A stretch of 64,000 bases of DNA from Chromera velia (lineage: Eukaryota; Sar; Chromeraceae). The notes below the pieces were generated by a model. The model made no database searches. It was not told where the DNA came from and was given only the letters and a program-made list of their open reading frames with translations. The DNA is taken from assembly GCA_018398765.1 (NCBI GenBank), contig JAHBMJ010005289.1, forward strand, positions 1 through 64,000. Direction: 5' to 3'. Of this stretch, positions 24,429-35,711 are shown piece after piece. The first letter of the stretch is position 1; each line of letters starts with the position of its first letter. The position numbers were made by a program, and so were the translations under genes.

Positions 24429-25793
24429 ACACACACACTCTCTCTCTCACACACACACACTCACACACACTCACACTCACACACACACCGACAGATAAAT
24501 AGACAGACAGGCACGCACAGCAGTAGGAACAGCCCGCTGCAGACCACGCACCTGCAGTCAATTACATCAACACCCGCCCAGATGGCTTGCAGCAATTCCC
24601 CTGCACTCACACGTCCGTCCATCCATCCATCCATCCATCCATCCATCCGTTTGTCTATACATTCACACTCCTGCCCGTTTACTCTAGACTCTCAGCTTTT
24701 ACATCTGTCTGTTCTTCGTTCGACAGGAAAGGGCAAAGAGCACATTCAGCCTTCCTATCGACCAAGCGCCTCGATGTAGGGGAAGAAACCCCCGAACGCG
24801 GAGAGGGACCTGTCAAGGACTTGCAGACAGAAGCTGATTCTTCGAGTAGATGTGGCGGGCGCGGGATACAAAGAAGAAACTCTCCCTCCCTCCCTCCCTT
24901 CCCCCCCCTCCCTCTCTCCCTATCCCTTCTCTGTCACACACAAATTTTTCTGGCCAATGGAATGTTTTTCTGTGGGAGCTGCCTCACTCCGGCACAACCG
25001 AAAGGGCAGTGTGGCGAACGGATGGATTTGAACGCATTTGTTAGACTATTCTCATATGCTCTGATGTGTGTCCGATCGTTATTCTTTTTCTCTTGTTCTC
25101 ATCATGTGTTCACCTACCTGGCCTCCCTTCCATCGTCACGAACGTTGGCAGATCTCCCAGAGTTTCTGCTACTCCCTCGTCTTCTTTCTTTGCCCCTTTT
25201 CCCCCGGCTGTCTCTTTTCCGTTTAACCCCCCCCCACGCCCACATAATTCCAAGGCAGCCATCACGGCCCTCATCGCGTTCCACCTGCACCGAAATTTAC
25301 CCGACGACTCTATTCCCCCAAGAACAAAACCCCCGAATCCCAACCGCAACGGCGCCCTCAGACGACCAGCAGAAGGCTTCAAAAGAGGACGACAACACGA
25401 ACTGGCGAGGGGAAAATGACGGAGAGCGGCGACATACCGCTCCACAGCCGCTTTACGGCTGGCTGGACACCCCCCGCCCTGTATATTGGCTAGAATATGG
25501 AGTGTGTGCTTGGCTGCCGACAATGATGATGCGTTTGCACCTTCACCAGCTTCGTTTGCTTTCTGTTTGTGCTGCGGGTTTCCTGACGTCTCGTTTTTTG
25601 CTGGAGGTTCCTCTCCTTCAGTTTGCTCTTTCTCCTTAGCCTTTTCTCCGCTGGGTGGAGAAGCAGACTGAGAAGGAGGAGGCTTGGTGAGATGTTCCCA
25701 AACCTGAAGAAAGCTGCAGGAACGAGACAAGAAGCCACACAAAGGGCACCCTGAAAGAGCTTTTGACGTTCAGAAAAAAATCAGGCAGGCGAC

Positions 25794-25828
<35 letters not shown>

Positions 25829-27268
25829 GGGGGGGGGGNNNNNNNNNNNNNNNNNNNNNNNNNNNNNNNNNNNNNNNNNNNNNNNNNNNNGGGGGGGGGG
25901 GGGGACGGGGGAGGGAGGGAAGAGAGAAAGGGAGTATCTGTGAAGATCAAGAAATGGGGCAGCGGGTTCGTGAGCGATGCGGGAGGGGGCTGTGTGTGCA
26001 CATGTCTGAAAGAGTGGTAGAACCAGAAAGAAAGTGTTGGTGGAGAAAGTGTTGCAAATACCAAGGAGGAGCTGAACAGAGCCGACAAGGTTGCCTGCAT
26101 TGTTTTTTTTAAAATGACATGACACTGTACGGTCTTTGTTTGCTTCATCTCATCTGACTGACCTCTTGGGAGCCGTCTCAACACTTCGCCGAGCTTTCTT
26201 GGAAGGCACAGGCCTGCCCCCCCCCGGGCCCTCTTCTGCCACCTCCTCGGCCATGCACACGGCAAAGTCGGGCTGCACACAGGCATGCACGCAGACAGGC
26301 AGTCAAATGTCCGAAGAGGCAGAGGCAGACCAAGACAGACAGAATCCCAGAAACCAGGAAGAAAAGACGAAACAGCAAGAAGGGCGGGGGTGAGAGAGGA
26401 AAAGCGAGCGGGCCCATTAAACGAAAATGCACCTAGGCAGAAATGCAGACACGGAGAAGCGCAGAAGGACGAAAAGAGGCACACGCACAAATGCACGTCT
26501 CCAGACGACGCCTGAGTAAGGAAGGCAAAACAATTGGCTGCCAAAGAAACCTCGGGACCCTCACCCAGAGGATGGCTCTCTTACGTTGTCCTGATGATCA
26601 GCAGAATTATTTCAAGTCAGAGGTGGATGAAGGAACTCGAATTTCAAGAGGAGAGAGTTTGGATGGAGCGCTGGTGAGAAGGGACACGAAAAGTAAAAAG
26701 AAAAACGTCAAGATCGAAGACAGACAATGACGCTGGACTTCCGGGCATCTCTTGAGAGAAAAGGAGAAAGTCCAGCGGCAGTCCATGCATTCATGCACGG
26801 ATCCCCACACTCACCCCCACCCACCCGGTATTCCGTGAGAGTCTCACAGAAGTCGCTGGTCGAGATGGGACGTCTGCCCTCACTGGTGTTCTGCAGGAGA
26901 AAGAGGAGGGGGGGGTGAAAGAAGAGAAAAGCGGTTTTCTCGGATGCTTATTGCTCGTCCTGACAAGGAATGCTAGTACTCTATTTCCCGCCCGCCTGCC
27001 TGCCCTGCTTGTCTGCCTACTTTATTAACTCCCTGCCGGCCTGCATGACTGACTGACTGACCACTTTCAAGGTCTTCTCACCCCCGGTCACGGACTCTGT
27101 GTCGAACGGGTTGGCGAAATGCTGCAGTGAAGAAAAAGAATTGTAGATGCCTAGAATAAGAGAATCAAAAGAAACGGTGTGATGCAAAAAAAAGGGGGCA
27201 CAAAAGAAGATCCGAAGAATGACAGAACGAAAGAAGCAATGAAAAACTGCAGCAGGTAGTCGAACCGC

Positions 27269-27303
<35 letters not shown>

Positions 27304-29246
27304 TCTTCATCTGTCGGGCTGAAGGAGGGAAGAGACAAAAGTAAGGACCAAGCAAGGCAAGCACAGATGAAAAGGGTAATTAGAAAGACGCTTGATGCGG
27401 AATGGGCAACGGACGAGATCAGGTTGCCATCAATTGGATCAGGGAAAGCAGAGAGAAAAAGGTGGGCACAGCGGGGGTGTATCCAGAGGATAGAGGATTG
27501 GGGGAGTTGTGAGAGAAGAACTTCAGACAGTGGAATAATGCATGGGGGGAAGACCAAACGAGGGAGAAAATGACCGAATGGGAAGAAGGAAGAAAGAGAC
27601 GAAAAGGATGGGAACCAAAAAAGAGGGGAACCGTGCACGCATTTATTTTCATACAGAAAAAGAATTGTATGAAACTAAATGTATGAAAGTAAATGCGGGA
27701 GCCAGAAAACAGGGGAACCGAAAAGAATCGACAAAGAGCAAGAGAGAACGAAAAAAAAGGAGGCAAGGCGGAAGGAAGAGAACAGCGACCCTGTCAAAAA
27801 CAAAGAAAGAAAGCACTTTGATGACACACGCCAGGGTCACAGACAGACGAAGGACAACAGCGGCTAGGAAGGAGGGAAGGGGCTGACCATGAGTGTCAAA
27901 CAGCCGTGCAATCCGAAAAACTCCTTCGCGTCTCCGCTCAGCATCACAGACTTTCCCTTATTGCATGTGACTGCTGAGGCCGAAGACGAAGACGAGGGCG
28001 GTGCCGTTGCCATCTCCTCTGATCCCCCCCCTCCCCTTTCCTCGTCTGCCGGTGATGCTCTTGAGCGCTCATCCGCTCTCTCTGTTGCCACTGTTGCTTC
28101 TTGAGAGGAGGAACGACAGGCAGATGCTATCAAATCCTTTCGGAGCATCCTGCAACGATGAAAAGAAAGGAAGCCGGAAGAAAGAGAGAGGAAGGAAGGA
28201 AGGAAGAAAGAAAGGAAGAAAAAAAAAAAGAAAGAAAGAAAGAAAGAAAGGAGATCTGAGTTCCTTCTGTTTGATCTGACGGCGTCGGTCCGATGAAGGC
28301 CCGCTGATGCTCGCTTCTTTTTTTCTTACCTGCTTGTCTGTCGATCTGCCTGCCTGCCTACTGCCTGCTTTTCTCTTCTTCTTTTCCCTTTGTAATCTCC
28401 CCGTTCCCTCCAAGCTGCCACGAATAAAACTGCACCGGCCTCTTCGCTCCCCCTTCTCTCGAACCGCTCCACTCGCTCCGAAAGAATCTTCGCGAAAGAC
28501 AAAATTGCATACGTCGTTTTCTCGTATAGTCGTGTTCGTATGGCTTCTTTCAATCGTCTCGTTGAAGTCGCATCATACATATTCATGTACGTTTGCACAT
28601 AGAGTTATTTACCACGCATGCACTGACTGACATGTCTCCGAAAGGGATCGAAAGAAAAGAACTGTCCAGGATTCCCCGCCTCTCGCTGGGAGTTAATAGC
28701 GAGAGAACGCCTCTGCGGCATGTACACAGAGAAACAAATCATTTCTTGTGGTGTGCAGACTCTGCCAACAGCCAGAAAGTCGATAGTTAGGTAGCGAGGG
28801 TGCGTCTGCATGCCAAAATACGCACGTAAACAGACACGCGACACAGGGAGGACATGCGCACACAGGACCGTAGACTCAGCCACACAAACTTTGACGAGAA
28901 CCGAAAAATGAGCGTGTAAACAGGAGGATGCACACTCATCTATGCCACTCTACGCATTCCAGAAAAGGTCCTTCATCTTTGTTGGAACAGACGCGGAATA
29001 TAAACAGTGCCGCTGCCTCCCTCTATGTCTGCCATTGTTCCCCACATGTGTGTCAGATCTATACGCGTCAAATATCAAAGATAAATTATGTATTGACCTC
29101 TGAGTTCCCACGACCATCCCTGGAGTCTCGAAAGTCCCCAAAATCCTCCCTCTTCGTATCCCAGTTCGGCTTCCATCCGCAGACCGGCCAAGGACTTCAA
29201 AAACAGGTTTCGGCTCTCCCTCAGCTTCCATTGTACCTTCCTTCAT
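22413..29246 (-). CDS. QTRT2: Queuine tRNA-ribosyltransferase accessory subunit 2 homologue
   Basis: QTRT2 pairs with the catalytic subunit QTRT1 to put queuine into position 34 of GUN-anticodon tRNAs. Exons: 29246-29112, 28805-28726 (tentative), 28149-27888, 27121-27062, 26890-26825, 26272-26163, 25713-25118, 24600-24552, 24020-about 23461, possibly 23136-23056, 22974-22930, 22544-22450. Family signatures in order: RRGRILGTFETPGMV, HPRYLTIDFL, GRRPISTSDF followed by PDFAVCMAEEV, NIQGG, GFGGFVLGG, then GELLQAIWAGVDVIDC joined to LPLLLADQGYAVGFF. The last matches the QTRT2 stretch with VDVFES and TERGCALTF. A Ser/Pro/Lys-rich insert interrupts the C-terminal third. The last exon reads HSRSYLVHLWQCQEM, the equivalent of the TRAYIHHL helix, but the CxCxxC zinc ligands expected just before it are not seen. 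The last intron before it contains tandem repeats, so the extreme C-terminus and the stop (22413 by read-through) are uncertain. A gap of N lies in the intron at 25714-26162. Confidence 0.8.
22787..22915. repeat. 57-61 bp tandem repeat in the last QTRT2 intron
   Basis: GACCTGCATGCATGAATG recurs at 22787 and 22844, followed by a third partial copy with AGATAGACGGAAAGACTG. Read on the minus strand each copy contains ATTCATGCATGCAG, an acceptor-like word. Confidence 0.8.
24270..24490. repeat. (CA)n / (CTCA)n microsatellite in QTRT2 intron
   Basis: 220 bp of CACA, CTCT and CTCA units in the intron 24551-24021. Long CV-type or HT-type open frames here are artefacts of the repeat. Confidence 0.88.
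25839..25890. other. Assembly gap (52 N) flanked by poly(G)
   Basis: A run of G precedes the gap and at least 14 G follow it. The gap lies in the QTRT2 intron 26162-25714. Confidence 0.99.
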
Positions 29247-30254
29247 TAGTCCGTCGGGCCTGATTCACCGAAGACGACGACACGAGATTGACGAGGCAAT
29301 CTCCCCACACACCCGTCTACCCGCGCGCCCTACGAGATACCACCAGTCTTGTACATTAATTCCCACCATGGCTCTGAATGGCCTGCCAAGATCCGCGCTT
29401 CGAGTCGACGGAGCTCGTCTTGTTTTTTCCCTTTCAGACAATGTTTGTGTCTGCACAGCGCATTCGGTGCCAAAGTGCACTTTAGTTACGGTGTCAGGGT
29501 GAAATATGGAGTCTGGCAGACATACAGTCTGGCATCTGTAGCGCTGCATGCTGTGGCGTCTCCAAGAAGCATCTCGGGGCCACTTGACGCACGCATCAGC
29601 TAGCTGCCACGCATGCAGAGCCCGTTCAGACATCGGAGGGCAGCCCGCAAAAAACTTGCAGCCACCTGGGCCCTCAGAAGCGGCACACATTAAAAGCTGC
29701 ATCCCAAACCGTCCTAGCTAGAGATATCACAATATATATTAATATAGCTTCATTCATATATTAAATATCGATTATCACGTACGCGAATATATTCAGCCTG
29801 ACTGCACAACCCAACAAGGCACTCACCAAAAACCACACTTCCGTCTGTGTATGTCTGTGTGTCACGTCCGATTTTTGGAACCATGAAATGGCAGAATTTG
29901 GAGCGGGAATGAGCGGGAGGGTGCTGCACGAATTCTCCTGTTTTTGAAGTCTTTTCCGTTCACGACGAATCCATTTTCTCCGCTGCCACAATTTCACGCA
30001 TGGATGACCAGCCAAGAGAGTAACGACAGTGCCGTTGCAGCTCGTTGATTCTCCTTCCGTACCGTAAACTTTTGTATTCCGTACGTATTGAAAGGATGCA
30101 GCAGTCACGCGTCCTTCAAGCAGCCTGTTGAGATTGTTGGCTTGGCATTCTTCCTGCAATTCCATCTTTCTTCTCTTCACCACCAATCGTACATTCCAAA
30201 GATAGCATTCCACAGGTGGTGTAGTGAGGGTCAAGAGGCGAAAGAGTTCGCCCG
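29247..30254. other. Divergent intergenic region between QTRT2 and gene 4
   Basis: About 1 kb. Minus-strand open frames of 145 codons (29265-29702) and 188 codons (29761-30327) run through it. The second overlaps the start of gene 4 and neither shows a recognisable domain or splice signals, so I treat them as unproven. Confidence 0.5.
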
Positions 30255-33200
30255 ATGAGCGGTGGCGTTGCTGCGGTGGAAGTCGACGAGCTTCACGGTT
30301 CGTATTCAAGCCCGCTCTCGCAAGCACCGGCCTCTTTTCACTGCTCCACGTCCGCTCCGTCGCAGCAGAAAGAAGCAGAGGCTCACGTACATTGGCAGAC
30401 CAAGAGCCGCTGCTTGTCTGAATTCACCCACTGTCCTCCCGAGTCTACAAGTAGCTCCGCTGCTTTTACCTCATCTCCAAGGTCCCCCCCTGTCAGAAGT
30501 CATCAGCCTGGCGGTGAGCAGTCCGCTGCCTCCCTGTTTTTCAGTTCGTTTCTTTCAGACGACGACAACTTTGACGAGCAAGACATGCAAGCAAGCAGTT
30601 CAGCAAACACCCCAGCGGGACCCCATGAAGGTTCCCGCCCTTCCACCAAAGTCAAGGTAAAAAAAGATGACCCAGTTGTCAGATCCAGAGGTTTACACCG
30701 CAAGCCCATGTACAGGCCTGCTCTGCAAGCTCTGTACAAGGAGAAGTACTCATTCCTCGCATCGGTTCCTTACCGGACGCAAGGGACAGCGGCCTCGGGG
30801 GGAAGTGAAGAGCATATGATTCCTTTGCGGTTTGGAACAGTTCTTCTCGATCCTGCAACTGATGACTGGTCAGTGAATCCCTGAAGAAAGTGTATCAGTG
30901 ACTTTCGAGCCCCCCACGTGTCAGGAGGACTCGGAGAGTCTTTCTCTTTCTTGGCTGGCGAAGAGTCGCTTGACCTACCAGATGTCTCTTCTCTCACTCA
31001 ATTGTGTCGTCTGTCTGAATAACCCTTTCCGTCTATCCTTTTCGCTGCCAGTCTCTGTCTGCCTGCCTGTCTGGGTGCATTTGTACCTCGGTTCCCCTCT
31101 TCGTGTCCCCATCCGCTCCAGCCATCACCCCCTGCCCCCGGATACTCTTCTTTCTCGCTCTCATTCTGTCCTGTCTGTGTTCGGATGCGTTCCGTCCATG
31201 CAGCTCGATTCTTTCGGCATCCCGCGGCTTCTGTGAGATGTCGGGTTTCTCCCCTTACGAGATTCTGGACGCTCAGCACGGCTTTCTCGAGCTGATGGAG
31301 GCAGAGGACAAGACGGACGTCGACGCTCAACTGGCATTCTACGACTATGTCAGTCTCTCTTTCATTCTTTCCTTCACTCACTTAGGTTGGCATGCAGAGA
31401 AGCGACATGCCGGCTTTCTCTGCGTGCCGGCAATTTCAAATGGAGCTTTCCTCCCGCTCTCCGTTCTGTTCTCTTTCTTGAGCCCCCTTGAAGGGCCCAT
31501 CCCTCTCCATGCCGACGACCAGAGGGCTGTAATTGCCTCAGACTCCTTCCAGATCGACCAGATGAGGAACAGACTGTGTGTGTATGGGAGAGTCGACACG
31601 TACAGGCCGCCTTCTTTTGAAAAGAATCTTACGCAAGAACAATTACGACCAACCAAACTTGTCTCACAGGCTGCCTGGCTCTTATTTCATGCGGCTGTCT
31701 TGCAGTCTGCTGATATCCTTATTTGTTTTTGTCAAAAGATAATTGCGTCACGTCTTCACTCACTCACATCTCTTTGTTGTTGGATTGATTTGCAGGTTGA
31801 TCGTGTGCGTGACAGTGTGCCGTCGTTTCCTGACACTAACTCCTCTGGTGCCCCTCCGGAGCCTTCGGACTCCTCTGATCCCTATGCGAGGGCCTTCTCT
31901 GCCTCGGCAAGCGCGTCTGCGGCAGGCGTCTTTATCTCGACAGAAGCAGAGGGGCTGGCGTTGAAGCTCCGACACAAAAAGAGAGGCGGTCAGTTGACTC
32001 GTTGGTTGGCCTTCCGTTCATTGCGTTGCATCTTTTGATGGTTGTGGAAATACAGATGCAGAGAGCAGGGAAAACATGTCCCCTCGGGTTGGGTGTCCGT
32101 AGGAGAGTATATTTGTGTGCGTCTTGGGTGGAGACCGGAAAGTCACTCTCTGCATTTCCCCTCCCCTCCACCGTGCCTGAAGAGAGAACGAAGAGTGGAC
32201 AGAAGGCCTGATGACTCTATGCACCCTTGTCTGCGTTGCTTTGTCCCTTCGTTTGTCCGTTCCGGCTTGAAACACCAGGAAGAAGAAAATCTAGGCGAAA
32301 CACAGACTTCGCGGTCTGCCTGCGTGTTTGCTCAACTAAGTTCCTCCTTTTGTTTGTTACCATTGCAGGGGAGTTATTTGATCATCTGATCCACGTCACT
32401 CCTCTTTACATCCCCGTCCTTGTCCGAAAAAGGACACGACGACCGAGTGGGTCCAGCTCGTGGCATCAGAGTCGCGAAAGAGACGGTTATGGAGGTTCGA
32501 CCTGGACTGCCTCCTCTGAAGCCTCTCCCTCTGGTACCACCCAGCCACCTTGTGGGGCCACTGCAGGGGCAAGTCCGAACAATGCGGTCCCTCCAGGGGG
32601 GGTGGAGTTCGTGACTGATCATCAGGCCATGGCCACAGAGGGGGAGAAGGAAAAGGGAGACAGTTCTTCGTCTTCCTCTTCCTCGTCGGTTGAACGTTGT
32701 GGCAGAGAAGGGGGGGACGAGAGCAGCACAGTGGCGGCCTCTTCTGCGTGTTCGTTCAGTCTTCTGACAAACTCTCGTGGTGTTTCGTCAGATACGGGAA
32801 TAGGGGAATCGAAAGGAAGTTATGGGGGAGAGAAAGGGAGCGCAGTAAGCTCGTCTAGTAGTGCGAGTGCAGGGGGAAGCATCCCTCCAACAACTCTTCA
32901 AATGCCGCGTGCTTCTTTGGATGCTCGCTTGGCATGGGAGCAGTTGGAATGGGGGGCTCCGAAGGAGTCGGAAGCCCCCTTGGTGTTCCGTGCCTCTGCC
33001 TCTTCTGCCTCTTCTTCGTCTTCGGTGGATTCTTCTTCTGCCAGACCTGGGGGGGGAACAGGGACTGGTTTGCGGAAGCCCTCGTCTTCCTCCGTCGGCG
33101 TGGGAGGCGGGGACAGGGGGGAAGTGGAGGACCGGTGGATCACTGGGGTGCGGTGCTTTCTTGTCGCACTGTGTGCCGATGTGACCTCGATGAGAGTTAC

Positions 33201-35711
33201 TCTGGTCCGTCCGTCCGTCCGTCAGTAGGTCTGTCTATGCGCAGAACTTCCAGCAGAAATTGGAGAGAGAGAATCGGACCTTTTTGTTTGTGTGCGTTCA
33301 GGAGGGCTGGCAGAACCCTTTTTTTTCTTTGTTTGTGTATGGTCTTGTCGACTGCATGTCATCGCATCACATCCGGGGGCAGGCAAGAGATGTCAAGTCA
33401 ACAATTACGTCTGTCTAGATGTCCTTTTCTTTGCCTCGTCTCCCCTCCGTCTCTGCTTCTGTGCTTGTCTGAGAAAGAAAGGAAGGAAGAAAGAAAGAAA
33501 GAAGAGCACATCAATTCATTTTGTGTGTGGGTCTGTGTGTTGCAGGGGGAAGAGCTCCAGAAAGCCGTCGAGACATTGATCATATCAGGAGAGCCCCAGA
33601 GCCAGCTATGCGGTGAGTCGGGCGGTTCCTTCAATCGATGAAGGAAAGCTCAGAGTTGGCCATCCCGCATACAGGAGGAATGCAGGAATACACGACTGCA
33701 CACGTCCACTCACCGAGGTGCTCACTCTGCTTCTCTCTCTCCTCTTATCTCTCACACATGCATACCCTTTCTTCCGCTGTCACCAAGAGAGAAAGAGCCA
33801 GACACGTTCCAGGCATCTGTGCACAGTCACCTCCTCTTTGTCTGTCTGTCTGTGTGCAGTTCCATTCACAGTCACCTCCTCTTTCTCTGTCTGTCTGTCT
33901 GTGTGCAGTTCCATTCACAGTCACCTCCTCTTTCTCTGTCTGTCTGTCTGTGTGCAGTTCCATTCACAGTCACCTCCTCTTTCTCTGTCTGTCTGTGTGC
34001 AGTTCCATTCACAGTCTCATCGGGAGGGGAGGCGCAAAAGGCAAAACTGTCGAGGGGGGGCTCCAAAGACCAGCTGCAGCAGCAAGGCAGTAGGCAGGAT
34101 GCAGGCGGAAGTGCAGGAAGCGAAGCGGGAGAGGACGGGGGGGACTCACGAGAGGACCCCCCGGCCACCCCATGCACTGAAGATGATTGTGGGGGTGACC
34201 CGATGTTCGGCCAACTCGGCAGCAGCGCAGCTTCACAGCAGGTGTCTGCACGTCCTCTTCTCCCCCAACCGCCAGTCGCCTCATCCGCTGATCGCCCGTC
34301 TGCCGGCACTGTTGGCTCGTCCTCTTCTTCCTCTTCCTCCTCTTCCGTTGCTCCAACGGTGAGGGCAGTAGCAGCCTCAACTTCAGGTGTCACGGCATCT
34401 GACAGGTCGCCGGTCAATCAGAACCTGTCGACCGCATGGCACTATCAACACCAGCAGATGCAACAGCAGCAGCAGCAACAGCAGATGCAGCAGGGAGACC
34501 CGATCGCGACCCAGCAGCAAGTTGAGTGGATGCCTCTAGATAGCCTCACCGTCCCCAACCAGCCCCCCCCTCAGTCTCAGCCTCCGAAAGCGCCCCAAGG
34601 GATGGCGGTCGCTCCGGTAGAGATCCAGGGGGGGACTCATCCTCACCCCCACCAGGCAAATCAGGTCCCCAATCACTCTCTGTGTAGAAATGGAAACGAA
34701 GCCGGTCTCCCTGTGTCTTCAGCAGGAGGAGTGGGAGGACGAGAGGCGAGTCCCGGTAGTATAAGGTATTTTTCAAATGCTCCACTGGGTTGTGCCCCGG
34801 TATTAGACAACTGTCAAACCGACAGTTCCAGTGCCGGTTCAGCCTACGGAGTGTATTCGTCTCCGCCCCTTGCTGCCCCCCCTCCCCAGTTACCACCTGA
34901 CTTGCAACCTCCAGTTGCTCCATCTTCTTCCTCTTCCGTCTCCCCGTCTCCTTCCCTGTACCCAAACAACCAGCAGACAAACCCAACCTTCCAAACAGCA
35001 GGCGCACTCTCACCCCTACTCCTCCAAGCCCAGCTGAGGCAATTGCAAGTTCCCTGCGTTACTCGGGATGCAAGTGGTAATAGGGGAGTTCAGCTGATTT
35101 CTCTAGGGTCCCTGAATCCGGATCAACAAAGGGATGTGTTGTCCGCTCTTCTTCTGGCGACTCCAAATTCTCCAAACCCTGCTGCCACATCCGCTGGTGA
35201 CGTCCACCCGCCTCCTCAGACTGTACCTCTAGTCCAGCAACAGACACATACAAATGCACCTTTTGCTGCCTCTTCTTTTTCTGGTGCACAGCCAGCAGGG
35301 AACGGGGGGCCCGCTGGAGGTTACTTCTGCGGGTCTGTGCCGGGGCCTTGCGGGGCCCCCTCGTGGGTCCCTCAAGGAGGAGGGCCGGGGGGACAGCCTC
35401 CTGGACTGCTGGGGGGGAGCGGTCTCCTCCCATCTTCCTTTCCTCCTCATGCCCCCACGGCAGCCCCGTCTTCTTCTACTGCCCCCCCCCCTCCCCCTCC
35501 GACAACCGCATATGCAGGAGTGGGGGGACTCCGGGGGCCGATGGGTGGGGGGAACGATGGGGGCGCTCCGTTGATAGAGTTCCCTCCCGCCTCCGCGGCA
35601 GTTGCAGCAGCAGCAGGAGGAGGGGGAGGGAGGGGAGAAGTGCCCTTGGCCCACCCACCACCACCCCCACCCCCGCTGCACCATCAGAGCGGCATCCCAC
35701 CTCCTTCCTGA
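30255..35711 (+). CDS. Long low-complexity protein, unknown function
   Basis: Seven exons with consistent phases: 30255-30868, 31204-31348, about 31523-31660, 31796-31988, 32369-33204, 33546-33612 and 34003-35711, giving about 1,233 residues. The start is the first ATG of an open exon facing the divergent QTRT2 gene. The middle part is the most protein-like: FSPYEILDAQHGFLELMEAE, FQIDQMRNRLCVYGR, TYRPPSFEKNLTQEQL and GELFDHLIHVTPLYIPVL. I cannot assign it to a family. The remainder is disordered: Ser-rich runs in exon 5, and a last exon of about 570 residues that is rich in Gln, Pro, Ser and Gly, with QQ runs near 34460-34520. Such composition is common in nuclear and RNA-associated proteins, which is only a hint. 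The acceptor of the last exon is present in four tandem copies (33824-34011). The third exon has a weak acceptor and could be misplaced. Confidence 0.62.
33824..34011 (+). promoter_or_regulatory. Tandem array of four 3' splice sites
   Basis: Units at 33824-33868, 33869-33917, 33918-33966 and 33967-34011 (45, 49, 49, 45 bp). Each holds a CT-rich tract (CACCTCCTCTTT, then TCTG repeats), GTGTGCAG and the word TTCCATTCACAG. The four AG ends predict exon starts at 33860, 33909, 33958 and 34003. Only 33958 and 34003 join the upstream phase-1 exon (33546-33612) in the frame of the long last exon of the 30255-35711 gene. Confidence 0.8.

Noticed and set aside
29265-30327. Minus-strand open frames between the divergent genes as real genes
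   Set aside because: No domain, no splice context, and one overlaps the start of gene 4 on the other strand. Left as unproven within the intergenic entry.
33819-34002. Repeated Leu/Cys/Val/Ser peptide at the start of the gene 4 last exon as a coding repeat
   Set aside because: The repeat is a pyrimidine-rich acceptor array, mostly out of frame with the exon.
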